A stretch of DNA of 64,000 nucleotides from contig NZ_CANBCQ010000001.1 in the NCBI RefSeq assembly GCF_947367125.1, forward strand, positions 105,275 through 169,274. The letters are read 5' to 3'. The translations under genes and the position numbers were made by a program. The stretch comes from an uncultured Lactobacillus sp. GTDB taxonomy: Bacteria > Bacillota > Bacilli > Lactobacillales > Lactobacillaceae. Shown here one piece after another: positions 1 through 12,045 of this stretch (positions within the stretch are counted from its first letter, which is position 1; every line of letters begins with the position of its first letter). A model generated the notes under the pieces. It saw only the letters and a list, made by a program, of their open reading frames with translations. It was not told where the DNA came from and ran no database searches.

Positions 1-565
1 TGTACCATACTTGAACTTTAAGACAGGACAATTTGTTGTAAACGGTAAGGTAGTTACCGGCGTTCAGTTGCAAATGGGGACACAGGACATTAACTATGTT
101 TACTACGTTCAAAAAGATGCAACACCTACACCAAAGCCTGAACCTCAACCTGAGTCTCAACCAACACCAGAGGTTCAGCCAGAAACATCGGTAAAGCCAG
201 AGCAACCAGCTGCACCAACTAATGATGACAAGCAAAATAATGGCTCAGTTTTGCCAGAAAAGGTAGATCATCACGATGGGCAAGAGAAGCACGAAGGACA
301 AAACAAGAAACAAACTAATGTGAAAAATGTAACTCCACATGCTACAGCAGTTAAGAAGTCTACTCACAAAGTGAGTCAAGTTGAAAATAAAGCTGACAAT
401 CAAATTAAGTCAACTGCAGTTGTTTCAACTAATGCTAAGAAGACTGAAGCTCTACCACAAACTGGTGAAGAAAGTAAGTCTAGCTTGGGTATTGCAGGCT
501 TAGTTCTTGCCACTCTTGCAGGTTTGCTTGGATTTGCTGGAACAGACAAGAAACGTAAGAATTAA
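1..565 (+). CDS. LPXTG-anchored surface protein, C-terminal part (5' end outside window)
   Basis: Frame open from the window edge; Pro/Glu/Gln-rich wall-spanning region; LPQTGEES sorting motif, hydrophobic segment and KKRKN tail. Confidence 0.9.
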   Translation, partial: VPYLNFKTGQFVVNGKVVTGVQLQMGTQDINYVYYVQKDATPTPKPEPQPESQPTPEVQPETSVKPEQPAAPTNDDKQNNGSVLPEKVDHHDGQEKHEGQNKKQTNVKNVTPHATAVKKSTHKVSQVENKADNQIKSTAVVSTNAKKTEALPQTGEESKSSLGIAGLVLATLAGLLGFAGTDKKRKN

Positions 566-589
566 TCGAATTATTAGTCTAAAAATATA

Positions 590-627
590 AAGAACAGGTA
601 ACGTGTAAAAAGCGCTGCCTGTTTTTG
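590..627 (+). terminator. Rho-independent terminator after LPXTG gene
   Basis: aacaggtaacg...cgctgcctgttttt imperfect hairpin (G-U pairs) plus T run. Confidence 0.65.
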
Positions 628-3600
628 CATATAAGAAATTTTCTTGACTGATTTGTTATTATAATTTGTGAAGATAAATATAAATACAATAATGGTATAT
701 TTAAATTGTTGTATTGCAATTATTTAGTGCTCTAAAAATAGAATATCTCGCAATATGCGTAGTATCAGTTACTAGTGGTATGAATAACGCTTGTTTTATT
801 TTGCTAACATGATAGGATTAATATGTACATAAAAGACAAGACTGATGTAGATATTAATTATTTTTTATAGAATGTGAAAACAAATGCGTTATTTAATAGC
901 TTGCTTGTATCTAGATTAGTGATTATTTAGTAAGGGATGCTAAATATGTTGTCAAAGAACAATTTTAATGAACGTTTGCGCAAGATGGAACCTAAAACAG
1001 AACGCTTCTCCATCCGTAAATTTACGGTTGGCGCTGCGTCTGTTCTGATCGGCCCATATTTGGGATGGCAAATGGGCAGAGCGTTAAGGCTGATGTGAAA
1101 AATGATGCTACTGTGCGGACAAATGAGAGTAATAAAAACAGCACTGGTGTTACTAATAAAGCAGGCCAGTCTAAAGATAACGAGAAACAAAAAATCGAAG
1201 ATGGGGAGGTACTAAATTCATCATCTACTAAAAAAGTTGAAAGTACTGTTATAGATAATAATTCTGAGACGTCTAAATCATCTGAAACACCAACTTCAAC
1301 AACTAAGGCCAATAAGTCAAAAACTGAAACTGATTTAAAGAAAAATGATTCAGTTAGTCAGAAAGGCAGTAACACCGAGGCTTTTGTAGACAACGCTAGG
1401 ACTACTCCAGATGTAAATTCAGATACTAAAAATAAAAAGGCTAACGAAACTACAACCGCAGCTGATAATGCAACTCTTGATAGTCTTGAAGCTAAATATG
1501 AAAAATTAGAAACTCAACTTGAAGCTGGCAAAATAAGCGAAGATGATGCACAAAAAGCCGCAGAAGAGTTGCAAAATGAAATGGCTCAACTTCCTGAAGC
1601 TGTTCAACTTAAAGCAGCCACTTTGGAAGATGTTGACACTAAGACGTCAAATACATCAGAGGTCAGCGATTGGTCAAGCTTTGTTAATGCATTAAATAAT
1701 ACAAATGTTAACGAAATTAAGTTGACTAGCAATATTGATGTCGTTAAACTTTGGCAAATATTCATTAAAGTTTAACAACAATAATCAAGACGCAGATCAT
1801 CCAAATTGGGATATCACCTTTGACAATATCAATACTAATGCAGATACTTTTGACGGTCACCAATATAGTCCAATTTACTTTGGTAGTGCATGGGCTGGTG
1901 CTGGTGATAATGCGGCAGTAAGTGAAGAAAACCAAAAGAACATTAAGGTTACTTTCAATAATGTTAATGCCAATGTGACTGATCGTCCAATTATTAGTGG
2001 CTTTAAGACTAATTGGGCAGGTTCAGCTGATATTAATGGTGAAGCTTATACTTTAGTTCTTAAAGGAACTAATAACCTAACTAGCAATGGTTACACCGGT
2101 GGTTCTACCCCCCCACTGGTGATGATGGAAATGCTATTTCTGCAGGTTACATTACTGTTGAAGATGGCACTACTACCATTAATATGCCACAAACATCATC
2201 ATATAACTTGCAATATGGTGGTGCTGCTGTTCGTACTGCGCAAGATGATGTTTCTGAAAATAATGTAATAAGCAAGTATTCAATGAACATCAAGGACGGT
2301 GCTACTTTAAACATTACTGGTGGCAAGGATGTTAAGGCTATTGTAACTACTAATGCGATTACCGGTACTGTTAATGTTGACGATAACTTAAACATGAATA
2401 TGGGTGCTGGCCATTCAATTGCAGTACTTGCTGGTAATATGAATGTTGGCAAGACTGGCAACGTTGATATTATTACCGCTCAAGTTCAAACTGGCGGTAA
2501 ATCGATTGGAACCTTTGATGGTGGTCAGTACGGTGTGCTTTCAATCGGTGTTGGCTATGCTGGCAACTTGACAAATACCGATTCCAACACTATCAACGAC
2601 AATGGGTCAATTAAGGTTGTGCGTACTTCAACTGCTGATTCTATGAGCCCAATAATCTCAATGGGGTCAGGTGCTTCAGGTCTTTTGAAAGGAAACTTTA
2701 CTGTTAAGGTAAATGAAGGAGCTACCTTAGACTTACAAGATTCTGAAGATCAAACTAATTTAAGGATGATTTATGTTTCAGGCTCAAGTGTTCCTTCCCA
2801 CCTTAACTTTACTAATCCTGGATATGTGAACTTGCAATGTAATAATGATCTGCCAGAGAACGGTAGTGACTTAGTTTACCTTGAGGGTCAACCCAACGGT
2901 GTAACTATTACTCAATCTCCTATTGCTCAGGGGGATGAGGCAAATAAGTCAGAAACGCCAAGCTGGACCTGGATTGTAAAGAATGCAAGCTCCATGAACA
3001 ACTGGGGTGACAATACAGGCTTCGGCTTTACTGCTGCCAGTAAAACTGCACCACAAAACGCAACTGGCGACCCTAAGTTCTTACATTCAAATGGATCTGT
3101 GATTATGGCTACCAGTCAATCAGGCTTAAATTCATTCCAATACAATGGTAGTCAAAAGGCTTCTAAGGATTCAGCTCAAGGCGTCATTACTACGTTTAGC
3201 AATGGGTTCTGAGTTATTAGATGATAAAACGGCGGTTACTGATGCTGATAAGTATCAACCTGAAACCCAAACTATTAAAGGTACTACAGATCAGAAGTTA
3301 AATGATTTAGTTGCCAAGGATGGTATTAAAGATTTAATTGAATTAGATGGTAGTAAGACTACTGATTTATCATCAATTTCTAGTGTTGCTTGGTACAGCT
3401 CAAATGATGATGCTAATGAATGGAATAAGAAGATGCTCGATCAAGACGGCAATTCGTTAGCACAACCAGCCCAACTGGTAACTTGGATACTACGGATAAG
3501 TCTGCATGGGCAAAGGTAACTTACCAAGATGGTTCAATTGACTTTGTGAATATTCCGTTGAACATTACTATTCCACTTGTCGCTCAAGATGTTAAAGTTT

Positions 3601-3719
3601 GGACTGATGCCACCACTACGCCAGGCGCAAAGGATGGTATTAAAAATACTGCTGACTTAGACAAGATCACCGATTCTGCTAAGCCGGACGCCAAGACAAC
3701 TTATGCTTAGACTGATTCC

Positions 3720-4830
3720 TAATCAAGCTGCAAGCGACATTAAGACTCCAGGTAAGTACACCGAAAATATTACTGTAACTTATCCAGATGGTAGCCAAGA
3801 TAATATCGATACTAATGTGTTTGCTGACGAAAAGCCAAAGACCACTACAATTGAGGCGCCTTCAGCAAGGATTCAGATGCATCTAAGATTACTAACACGG
3901 TTAACACTGCAGCTGATTTAACCTTAGGGGATGCAAAAACTAAGGCTGAAGGTACTGCAATTCATAATGTAGTAAGTTCACTTTCAGATCCAGCTTCTTT
4001 AGTTGATATCGCTAATTTGACTAAGGATAATAATTCTGAGGTTTCTAATGTAACTTGGAAAGATGATCAGACTCCTTCCGTTGCAACAACTGGTAAGCGA
4101 AATACGACTGCAACAATTCACTTTATTGATGGTTCAACACTTGATGTACCAGTTTCGTATACAGTTACTGCTAGTCAAGCTGACAATTGTCAACCAATTA
4201 CCAAGCAAGTTTCAACTGACAAGAGTACTACTCCAGATGCTCCAAGTGCTGTAACTAACAAGGACACTGATAAGGTTGATCCCGATGTAACCAAGTTGCC
4301 AGCAAGTACTAAGCTTGAATGGAATGATCCTGACAAGATTGGCGACGACGTTAAGACTCCAGGTAAGAAGACTGATGAAAACTTACCCAGATGATTCTAG
4401 CGAAGTTGTAAAGACTGATATTGTTGTTAACAATCCACCTGTCGTAACTACGCTTACAACTGGTAAAGGTACTAAAGTACCAAATCCAACTTCTGCAATT
4501 ATGAACTTGAATAATGGTGGTAAGGATCCGGTTGACGGCTATCCATTTAAGGTAACTTGGACTAAGGAGCCGGATATTTCTACCAAGGGTCCTCATAAAG
4601 GTAGCGTTGAAGTTGAATACCCAGATGGTACGAAAAAGACGGAGATAGTTACTGTTAACGTAACTGATGGCTTCAAAGCTCCAGACGGAGTAACTATTAC
4701 AGTTGATGAAAAGACTGGTAAGGCTTCTGCTACTATAACTAAGGATGCTCCACTTGGTACATTCAGTGTTCCAGTTGAAGTAACTTATAAGGACGGCACT
4801 ACGGGCACAACCAATGTTCCAGTTAGCGTA
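3720..4830 (+). repeat. Rib/alpha-like repeat segments within the adhesin pseudogene
   Basis: Recurring DIKTPGKYTENITVTYPDGSQD / DVKTPGKKTDEN..YPDDSSEVV / KGPHKGSVEVEYPDGTKKTE / GTFSVPVEVTYKDGTTGTT. Confidence 0.7.
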
Positions 4831-5639
4831 ACTGGCGAGGAACACAATAAGAATGGTGAAGATATTTACTATGGTGATCAAACGATGACCAAGTTTATTA
4901 AGACACCATTTGATGTTCACAAGACTACTGGCGATGCTAGTGTTGATGCTCAGAACTTCCTATACAGTTTAATTGAAAGATATGATTGGGATAGAGCAAC
5001 TGGCAAGTACAATAAGACTGCTACTTACACTTTGAGTGCTGATGGTAAGACTTATGTAAGCGACAAGGATAGTAGCGATACGATTGATGCTGCTAATATT
5101 CAATTAGCATGGCAAGATAACTACAAGTTAAACACTAATGCTGATAACTTTAAGTCTAAGACTGGTGACACTTTAGTTGATAGTGGTGAAGAAATAACTG
5201 GCTCAGATGACGGCATTTCAGGCAACTCTAAGTACCGTTACAATGTCAAAATTACGGACTACAATACTTTGAACAAGTTAGGCTTGGCATGGGATGGCTA
5301 CAACTCATGATCTAACGTTTACTTCAACTTCCGCGGTGCAACTGGTAAGCAAAATATTTCAGTTAACTACAAGAGTAATGTTCCAACTACTGCAGATGCC
5401 ATCAAGACTTACCTTGATAGAGATAGTATTAGCGGCAAGACTTGCAAGAACGGCAACGTAACTAAGGATGTTTGGGCTGAGAACGGGATGCCAGGCACTA
5501 ATGGCAAGTTTGATGCAGATCACATGAGTGGCACGGCTGAATTTACTTTTGATAACGGCACTAAGTTTGATGTTCCGATAACTTTCAAGACTGGTAGTCA
5601 TGGTTCAACTTCAGATAGTAAGGAAAATGACGACACTAA

Positions 5640-7745
5640 TCTTATGTAACTCATAACATTAAATATAATGTTACTGGTGTAACCGACAAGGATGGCAAAG
5701 CTGTTGAAACACCTAAGACAGCAACTCAAACAGTTCATTATGTTCGTGACGGTTACCACAACGTTGATGTTACTGGTAATGATACAAGTGATGTAACTTG
5801 TAACGACTGGAAGCTTGCTGACGGCAAGAATGCCGAGTTCCCAGAATTTGACCAAATTGCTTCATTCACTGGCTACACCCCATCAATTGCTAAGGTTGAA
5901 AATGTCGATGTTGTAGTTTCTAAGGATGGTATGCCAGAGAATGGTACTGATGTTACTGTAACTTACACTAAGAATGGCAATATTCCAGTTGATGCTGACG
6001 ATACTAACCCAGCATAGAAGACTATTACTCGTACAGTAACCTTTACTGGTGTCCCAGATGGTCAAAGAGATGCTTATAAGGGTCAAACTCAAGAAGTCAA
6101 GTTTACCCGTGAAGATGGTGACCATCACATTGGTTACAAAGATCTAGTAACTGGTAAGGTAACTTACAATAAGTGGACTGCAGAAGGCTCTGATAAATGG
6201 ACTGCAGTAGATACGCCTGCTATTACTGAAAAAGATGGTTCAGTTTACACACCAACGATGACAGCTGATGGCAAGACAGTAACTTCAATTGATGAAGTTA
6301 CTGTTGATCCAGACACAACCAAGGACAGCACTGTAACTGTTGCTTACAAGGAAACTACTATTCCAGTTCCATATAAACAGGGCAAAGATGGCGTAACTGA
6401 TGGTATGGATGAATACATCAAACGTACGATCACAGTTAACTATCCAGATTCTGTAACTGGTAAGGTTCAGCCTGAACCACAAGTTGTTCACTTCACTCGT
6501 AAGGATGACAAGGGTAATGCAGGTTACACTACTGTTGATGCTAACGGTAAAAAGACGACTACGAAGAATGACTGGCATGCAGTTGGCTCAGATACTTGGG
6601 CTGAATTTGATGCTCGTGTAGTACCAGGCTACACTGCAAACCCAACTAAGGTTGATGCTAAGCAAAGTTTCATCCAATGATAAGGATGCTAGCGTTGAAA
6701 TTAACTACACTGCAAATGATCAAACAGCTAAAATTTACTTTGTAAACAATGCAGATCATACTGATATCGTAAAGACTCAGACTGTTGATGGTAAGACCGG
6801 TGAAACTGTTAAGTTAAGTCAAGATGGTGCTGAAGGTATAACTAAGTTAGTCGTACCAGAGGGATGGACAATTGTTCCAGGAACTCAAACTCCAGAAGCA
6901 ATTTCATTTGGTTCAACTCCTATTCAAGATCAAACTGTTTACATTGAACACAAGAAGGACACCGAGAGTGGTCTTGATGATAAGAATAAAGACAACACTA
7001 ATCTTCGTCGTCAGGTAACTCGGACTGTAGTCATTTCAGTACCAGGACAAAAAGACCAAGAAATTCCACAAACTGTAGATCTTTACAGAACTAAGACTGT
7101 TGATAAAGCTTTGAAGGCTGAAGGTAAATCTGAAGATGAATACACTACTTACAGTGAATGGAAGTCCAATATTGTAGGCAACAAGATGAAGTTAATGTTT
7201 CTAAGAACAACAGGGGTGAAGAACTTGCAGTAGGATATACTCCAACCGCTAACGTGGCCCTTGAAGATAAGAATGGCGCTAAGTTTGTTCCGGCTCAATC
7301 AGCTTTGCAGGATGGCGAACCTGTAACAAACTACACTGTTATTGTTGATTATCATAAGAATGGTGATACGCCAGTTCCTTATAAGCCAGGCAAAGATGGC
7401 GTTGACGACGGGATGAACAAGTGTGTCACTCGGATCATCACTGTTAAGGAGCCAGGCAAGAACTATTCACTTCACTAATGAAGATGCAAATGGTAACGGT
7501 GGCTACATTGATCCAACTAATGGTAAGACCACTTACAACACTGTATGGCACATTGCTGGTGAGTTGAACGAAACTACTGGTACTTGGGATGAATTTGATG
7601 CATCAACAGTATCTGGTTACACTCCAGGTCAAGCCAAGGTTGAAGCTAATAACGATGTCACGGTTGACACACCAGCTGTTAGTGTAACTATTACTTACAC
7701 TAAGAATGCTGCACCAACTCCAGAGACTAAAAACTTTACTTAACG
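5640..7745 (+). repeat. Mub/MucBP-like repeat segments within the adhesin pseudogene
   Basis: Recurring RTVTFTGVPDG...QEVKFTRE / RTITVNYPDS..VVHFTRKDDKGNAGY / ARTIHFTNEDANGNGGY, W(x)A(E/V)GSD.W motifs, and DQTAKIYFVNNADHTDIVKTQTVDGKTGETV. Confidence 0.7.
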
Positions 7746-9142
7746 CATTGTTTATAAGGATACTAAGGGCAATGAAATTGCAACTGAAACTCCTGTAAAA
7801 ATCACTGGCACATTTACTTCTGATAAACCAGCAACTCCTTCTGCTGAAACTATTAAGAGTGGCATGCCAAAGGGCTGGAAGATTGTCGGTGCTTACCCAG
7901 CTGACATTGTGGTAACTATTGCACATGCAACTCATGTAGTTAAACCAGGTGATCATGGTGTTGATCCAACTAAGGATGCTTACAAGGATATGTTCAGTCA
8001 TGTAACTGGAACAATTGACATCTCAAACCCAGATGGTACAGAGATGATTCAAATGTCCAACGCGCTGACTTTAGTCGCTCAGCTGTCATTGATGATGTAA
8101 CTGGCAAGGTCGCAACAGACTTTACTGGTGATATTGATGGCGTTCACTTCATTACGGCTACAGTGATTTGGACAAGTCTGAAGCTGTTTTAAGCAAGTTC
8201 TCAACTCCGGATAGACTTATCACGCTTATGTTAGTAATCAACAAGTTGCTGAAATTGAAGAATTAGTTGTCAAACCAGGCGATACTTCTTCAACTGTAAA
8301 GGTAATTTACTCAGTTGAAACTCCAAAGGACAATGATGTATACGAACCTCACTATCCAGAAGTCGTAACTACTTCTGGTAAGACTACAACTACCGAAGTT
8401 AAGTACGAAGGTGACAAGCCAACTGGCAAAGTAATTTATACTAAGACTCCAGATAAATTGCTAGAAGGTACTACGGTAACTTGGAAGCAAGGCGAAGAAC
8501 CTGATCCTAAGACACCAGGTACAACCGACAGTCACGTAATTGTTACTATTCCAGGCCAAGATCCAGTAGAAATTTCTACTAAGGTAACAATTACTGCTAA
8601 GACTTCAACTGATACGAGTGATGATGATAAACCTCCAGTAATTCCACCAGCTCCAGAAGGTCACAAGCCAGAAGAGACTAAACCACCTAAGAAGGAACCT
8701 GAAGTTAAGAAGCCACAAAAGAAACACATTAAGAAGGATGATACTAAGAAAGCAATTATCAAGAAGACGGTGAAGAATGTAACCAAGAAGGCAGCTAAGA
8801 CCGAAAATCCATGGGCAACCAATAGCGGTGTTCACGGTGAAGGTCTTGATGCTCGCGAGAAGAAGGGTTACAACTCTAACGCAGGCGTTTACGGTGAAAG
8901 CATGAATAATGGATTCACTACTAATACAGGCGCTAAGGGTGCCGACGTTAACGGAACTAATGCAGTTGCTGCAGGCGATAAAGAAAATGCCAAGACTTTG
9001 CCACAAACTGGCGAAAAGGACGATAAGACTGGCTTGCTCGGCTTGTCTGCAATGGCATTAGGTGCAGCTGTCGCATTGTTCGGTGAAGTCGTTGACCGTA
9101 AGCGGAAAAGGCAATATCTAATTCAAACACATAAAATTGATT

Positions 9143-9180
9143 AAAGACAGGCAATATAAAAGTTGCCTGTTTTTTGTTTT
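9143..9180 (+). terminator. Rho-independent terminator
   Basis: aaagacaggcaa tataaaa gttgcctgttttttgtttt hairpin plus T run. Confidence 0.75.
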
Positions 9181-9267
9181 GTTCGCTTTTCTTCAGAAAA
9201 CTCGTTTGGTATAATTTTGATATTCAGAACGTACGTACAAAAAAACTTACCTAGAAAGGATCATGGA

Positions 9268-9655
9268 ATGACTAAACTAACAGAGGAAATGTTTCAAATT
9301 TTTGATCAACCAGGGTTTTCTTTTAAAAAGATTATATAAGAGTGCGCAGTGGCAAGACAGACCTGCAGAATATAATGAATTACTTACCATTTTGCCTGAG
9401 TGGAGCAAACGGCTTTACTTGACTGACTGACGTATTTGGAATGGTGAGATGGCGTCGGAATTTGATGATCATCTTGAGTTGCGCGATTACTTGAATGATC
9501 GGCAAAAACAGGCTGAATTCAAAGCTGGTTTAGGGGATGCAACATTTTTAGTTGGTAAATTTATTTTTCGCAAGCAAGCGCCAGACATTAGTATGGAAGA
9601 TTTTATTAAGCAAACAATTAATGAATTAATACCGCTCTATGAAAAACTAGTATAA
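9268..9655 (+). pseudogene. Small hypothetical protein gene, frameshifted and interrupted
   Basis: RBS agaaagga then MTKLTEEMFQIFDQPGFSFKKII*; another frame continues RLYKSAQWQDRPAEYNELLTILPEWSKRLYLTD*RIWNGEMASEFDDHLELRDYLND...LIPLYEKLV with one further in-frame stop. Confidence 0.75.
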
Positions 9656-9703
9656 TTGTTCCCGTTACTATTAGTAAGTTATACAATAAAAGTGGTGAGA
9701 ATA

Positions 9704-11080
9704 ATGTACGATTATCGAAACAATATCAAAATAATTTTAAATAAGACTGAGGCTGATGATCGCAGCCTTGAAAATAGCTTGAATGCCATTAAGGCGATAA
9801 TTAATATGGCTGAAGGCGGAACTGCTGAAAAGCCGAATGCTAAAGCGATAACTCAACCTAAGAAAAAGATTGCCAATACCCAGTCGATTGCGCAAAGAAA
9901 CGCAGACTTGAAGCAATTTAAACAATTGTTAACCGGCTTAGCGCAATTAATTGAAACTCCAGGGGATGAATCTGCTAAGAAAACCTCACTGGAAGCACTG
10001 CATAAATTGACTTTTGTACCAGGAGTTGGTAAGCACTACGGCAATGTTCTAGGTAAGTTGGGTCAGGCTATTCAAAAATCGAAAACGACTAAAGAGGCTG
10101 TAAACAAGAAAATCTTTGAAGAGGCAATGAAACCAAAAGAGCAGCCTAAACGTGATTATCGTAAAGGCCGACGCTATACTGTTATTCGAGCCTTATCAGG
10201 TTGCAATTTAATTGATGATAATGGTCAGATTGTTTATCGCATTAAGGAATCACAAATTCACTCGCTAAACTTAAAGAGCGGCGATATTGTCGAAGCTGTT
10301 GAAAGCCAGACTAATCCTAGTTATGAAGCAGAAATTCTACGTGTGGTAGGCTATCGTAAATTGCGCACGCGAGATTATGATCCGATTGAGGAATTTCGCT
10401 ATGCTGTGGTTCGCGGCAAGACAGGTCAATTAGCTATTACTAGAAACATCAAAGGCGAAAAGCTGCGAATTCGTGGCAAAGATATTAAAATTCCGGTTGA
10501 TTCCAGCTATTATCAAGGCGAAAATATTCATCTTGAAGATGGATCAATCGTTGATTTGGCCTGGTATACAGGGGATGTACGTATTAAAAAGAACCCAGCT
10601 GATGCTGTGCAGATTCGTTGGATTTATCAGGTGGATCCGCCTAAGCAAGCTGATTTATCTTACAAAAAGAAGGATAAGACGAAAAAAGCAACACCAGAGC
10701 AATTAACCCAGCTAGACATGAACTTACACTACCAGCGGGTAGGAATTGCCATTGGTGATAATCAAAATGAAGGGATTTTAGAGGGCATCGTTTCTCGTTA
10801 TAATGGAATTCCAATTCCGATCAATGCTTTTGAAGGTAAGAAAAAGGTGATGGAGCGGCAGATTAAAGATTTAGACATTGTCATCTTAATGACCGCTTAT
10901 GCTGCCCATGATGCTACCTGGAATATTCAAGAGTTTGCTTCAAAATATGGCGTCAAATTTGCAGTTTCTTCATCTAAAGGCTACCGATCATTTGAACGTG
11001 CCCTTTACCGAGCAGAAAATGGTTTGCCAGCATATGAAGGTACGCAAACAATAGATTATAAGGAAGTTAAAAATAAATAA
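9704..11080 (+). CDS. DUF2325-like domain protein
   Basis: Intact ORF, ATG 9704 after gtggtgag; C-terminal DIVILMTAYAAHDATWNIQEFASKYGVKFAVSSSKG resembles DUF2325. Confidence 0.75.
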   Translation: MYDYRNNIKIILNKTEADDRSLENSLNAIKAIINMAEGGTAEKPNAKAITQPKKKIANTQSIAQRNADLKQFKQLLTGLAQLIETPGDESAKKTSLEALHKLTFVPGVGKHYGNVLGKLGQAIQKSKTTKEAVNKKIFEEAMKPKEQPKRDYRKGRRYTVIRALSGCNLIDDNGQIVYRIKESQIHSLNLKSGDIVEAVESQTNPSYEAEILRVVGYRKLRTRDYDPIEEFRYAVVRGKTGQLAITRNIKGEKLRIRGKDIKIPVDSSYYQGENIHLEDGSIVDLAWYTGDVRIKKNPADAVQIRWIYQVDPPKQADLSYKKKDKTKKATPEQLTQLDMNLHYQRVGIAIGDNQNEGILEGIVSRYNGIPIPINAFEGKKKVMERQIKDLDIVILMTAYAAHDATWNIQEFASKYGVKFAVSSSKGYRSFERALYRAENGLPAYEGTQTIDYKEVKNK

Positions 11081-11166
11081 TTTATTAATATTGCCGCATT
11101 TGATTGTGGAAGGGCATGATTTTTAGTTAAAATAATAATACTAACTAAAAGAAAGGACGCTTAATA

Positions 11167-12003
11167 ATGAAAAACATTAAACAACGTTCCTGGATGAGAT
11201 GGCTAGTATTCTTAGCAGGACTTGAAATTATTGCACTGTCAATTAACCTTTTTTATGGGCCAATTAATATTGCAGCCGGTGGCTCAACTGGTATTTCAAT
11301 TTTAATTGACGCCGTTTGGGGAATTAATCGATCGATTACTGTCTTCGTCGTTAACGGCTTAATGCTGATTTTGGCAGCGATTTTTTTAGGCAAAAAGACG
11401 ACTAAGAATGTTGCCTTAGGGAGTTTGCTTCTGCCAGTTTTGATGGAGATTACCCCAAGTTTTAAGGCAGTTAATAATGGTTTGTTAGCTGTAATTTATG
11501 GTGGAGCTTTGATGGGGTTAGGAGTATCGCTACTTTACCGGGTTAATGCTTCAAGTGGTGGAACGACAATTCCACCAATGATTTTAAAAAAGTATTTTTA
11601 TTTAAACCCAGCAACTACGCTTTTGTGCATTGATATGGTCATCATCTTCTTAAACATTTTTGTTGATGGCTGGAATGCCTTTTTCTTAGCTGCTTTTTCA
11701 CAGGTAGTGACTGCAATTACAATGCGATATGCAGAAACCGGGTTTGATAAAAAGTATCAAGTTAGAATTATGAGTAATTCTGCCTTGAATCAAATTCAGG
11801 ATATGCTTAAAGAAGATTATCAAGGTCTAACTATTTATGATGTGGTAGGCGGCTATAGTGATGAAAGCAAGCGGCAATTACTAATCGTAGTTGATCCGCG
11901 GGAATATGGCCCCTTAATTTCTAAAATTCATGAAATTGATCAAGATGCATTTATCATTACAGAAAATGTGGCTAAAGTGCACGGCGGTCAATGGGGAATG
12001 TGA
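11167..12003 (+). CDS. YitT family membrane protein (DUF161/DUF2179)
   Basis: GPINIAAGGSTGISILI, GGTTIPPMILKKYF, and C-terminal YDVVGGYSDESKRQLLIVVDPREY domain. Confidence 0.88.
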   Translation: MKNIKQRSWMRWLVFLAGLEIIALSINLFYGPINIAAGGSTGISILIDAVWGINRSITVFVVNGLMLILAAIFLGKKTTKNVALGSLLLPVLMEITPSFKAVNNGLLAVIYGGALMGLGVSLLYRVNASSGGTTIPPMILKKYFYLNPATTLLCIDMVIIFLNIFVDGWNAFFLAAFSQVVTAITMRYAETGFDKKYQVRIMSNSALNQIQDMLKEDYQGLTIYDVVGGYSDESKRQLLIVVDPREYGPLISKIHEIDQDAFIITENVAKVHGGQWGM

Positions 12004-12045
12004 AAAAATAATTGATCTTAAACAAAAAGCGTTGTATGATATAGG

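Larger units (their letters stand above)
946..9144 (+). pseudogene. Large YSIRK-signal, Rib-like/Mub-like repeat, LPQTG-anchored adhesin; decayed
   Basis: Start at 946 MLSKNNFNERLRKMEPKTERFSIRKFTVGAASVLIG (YSIRK signal), then a frame change into MANGQSVKADVKNDA. Homologous segments continue across alternating frames (ORFs 1065, 1735, 2184, 3145, 3483, 3703, 4017, 4315, 6258, 6652, 7158, 7423, 7864, 8458). In-frame stops at 5308 (TGA), 6015 (TAG), 7741 (TAA). Ends with KTLPQTGEKDDKTG...KRKRQ. Confidence 0.93.

Noticed and set aside
3720-7745. Repeats considered as a CRISPR array
   Set aside because: Repeats are protein-domain scale and diverged, with no short identical repeats at regular spacing and no cas genes.
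4351-8001. Several minus-strand ORFs (up to 189 aa) across the adhesin
   Set aside because: Antisense of Thr/Val-rich repeats in a gene whose sense strand encodes recognisable domains; compositionally biased.
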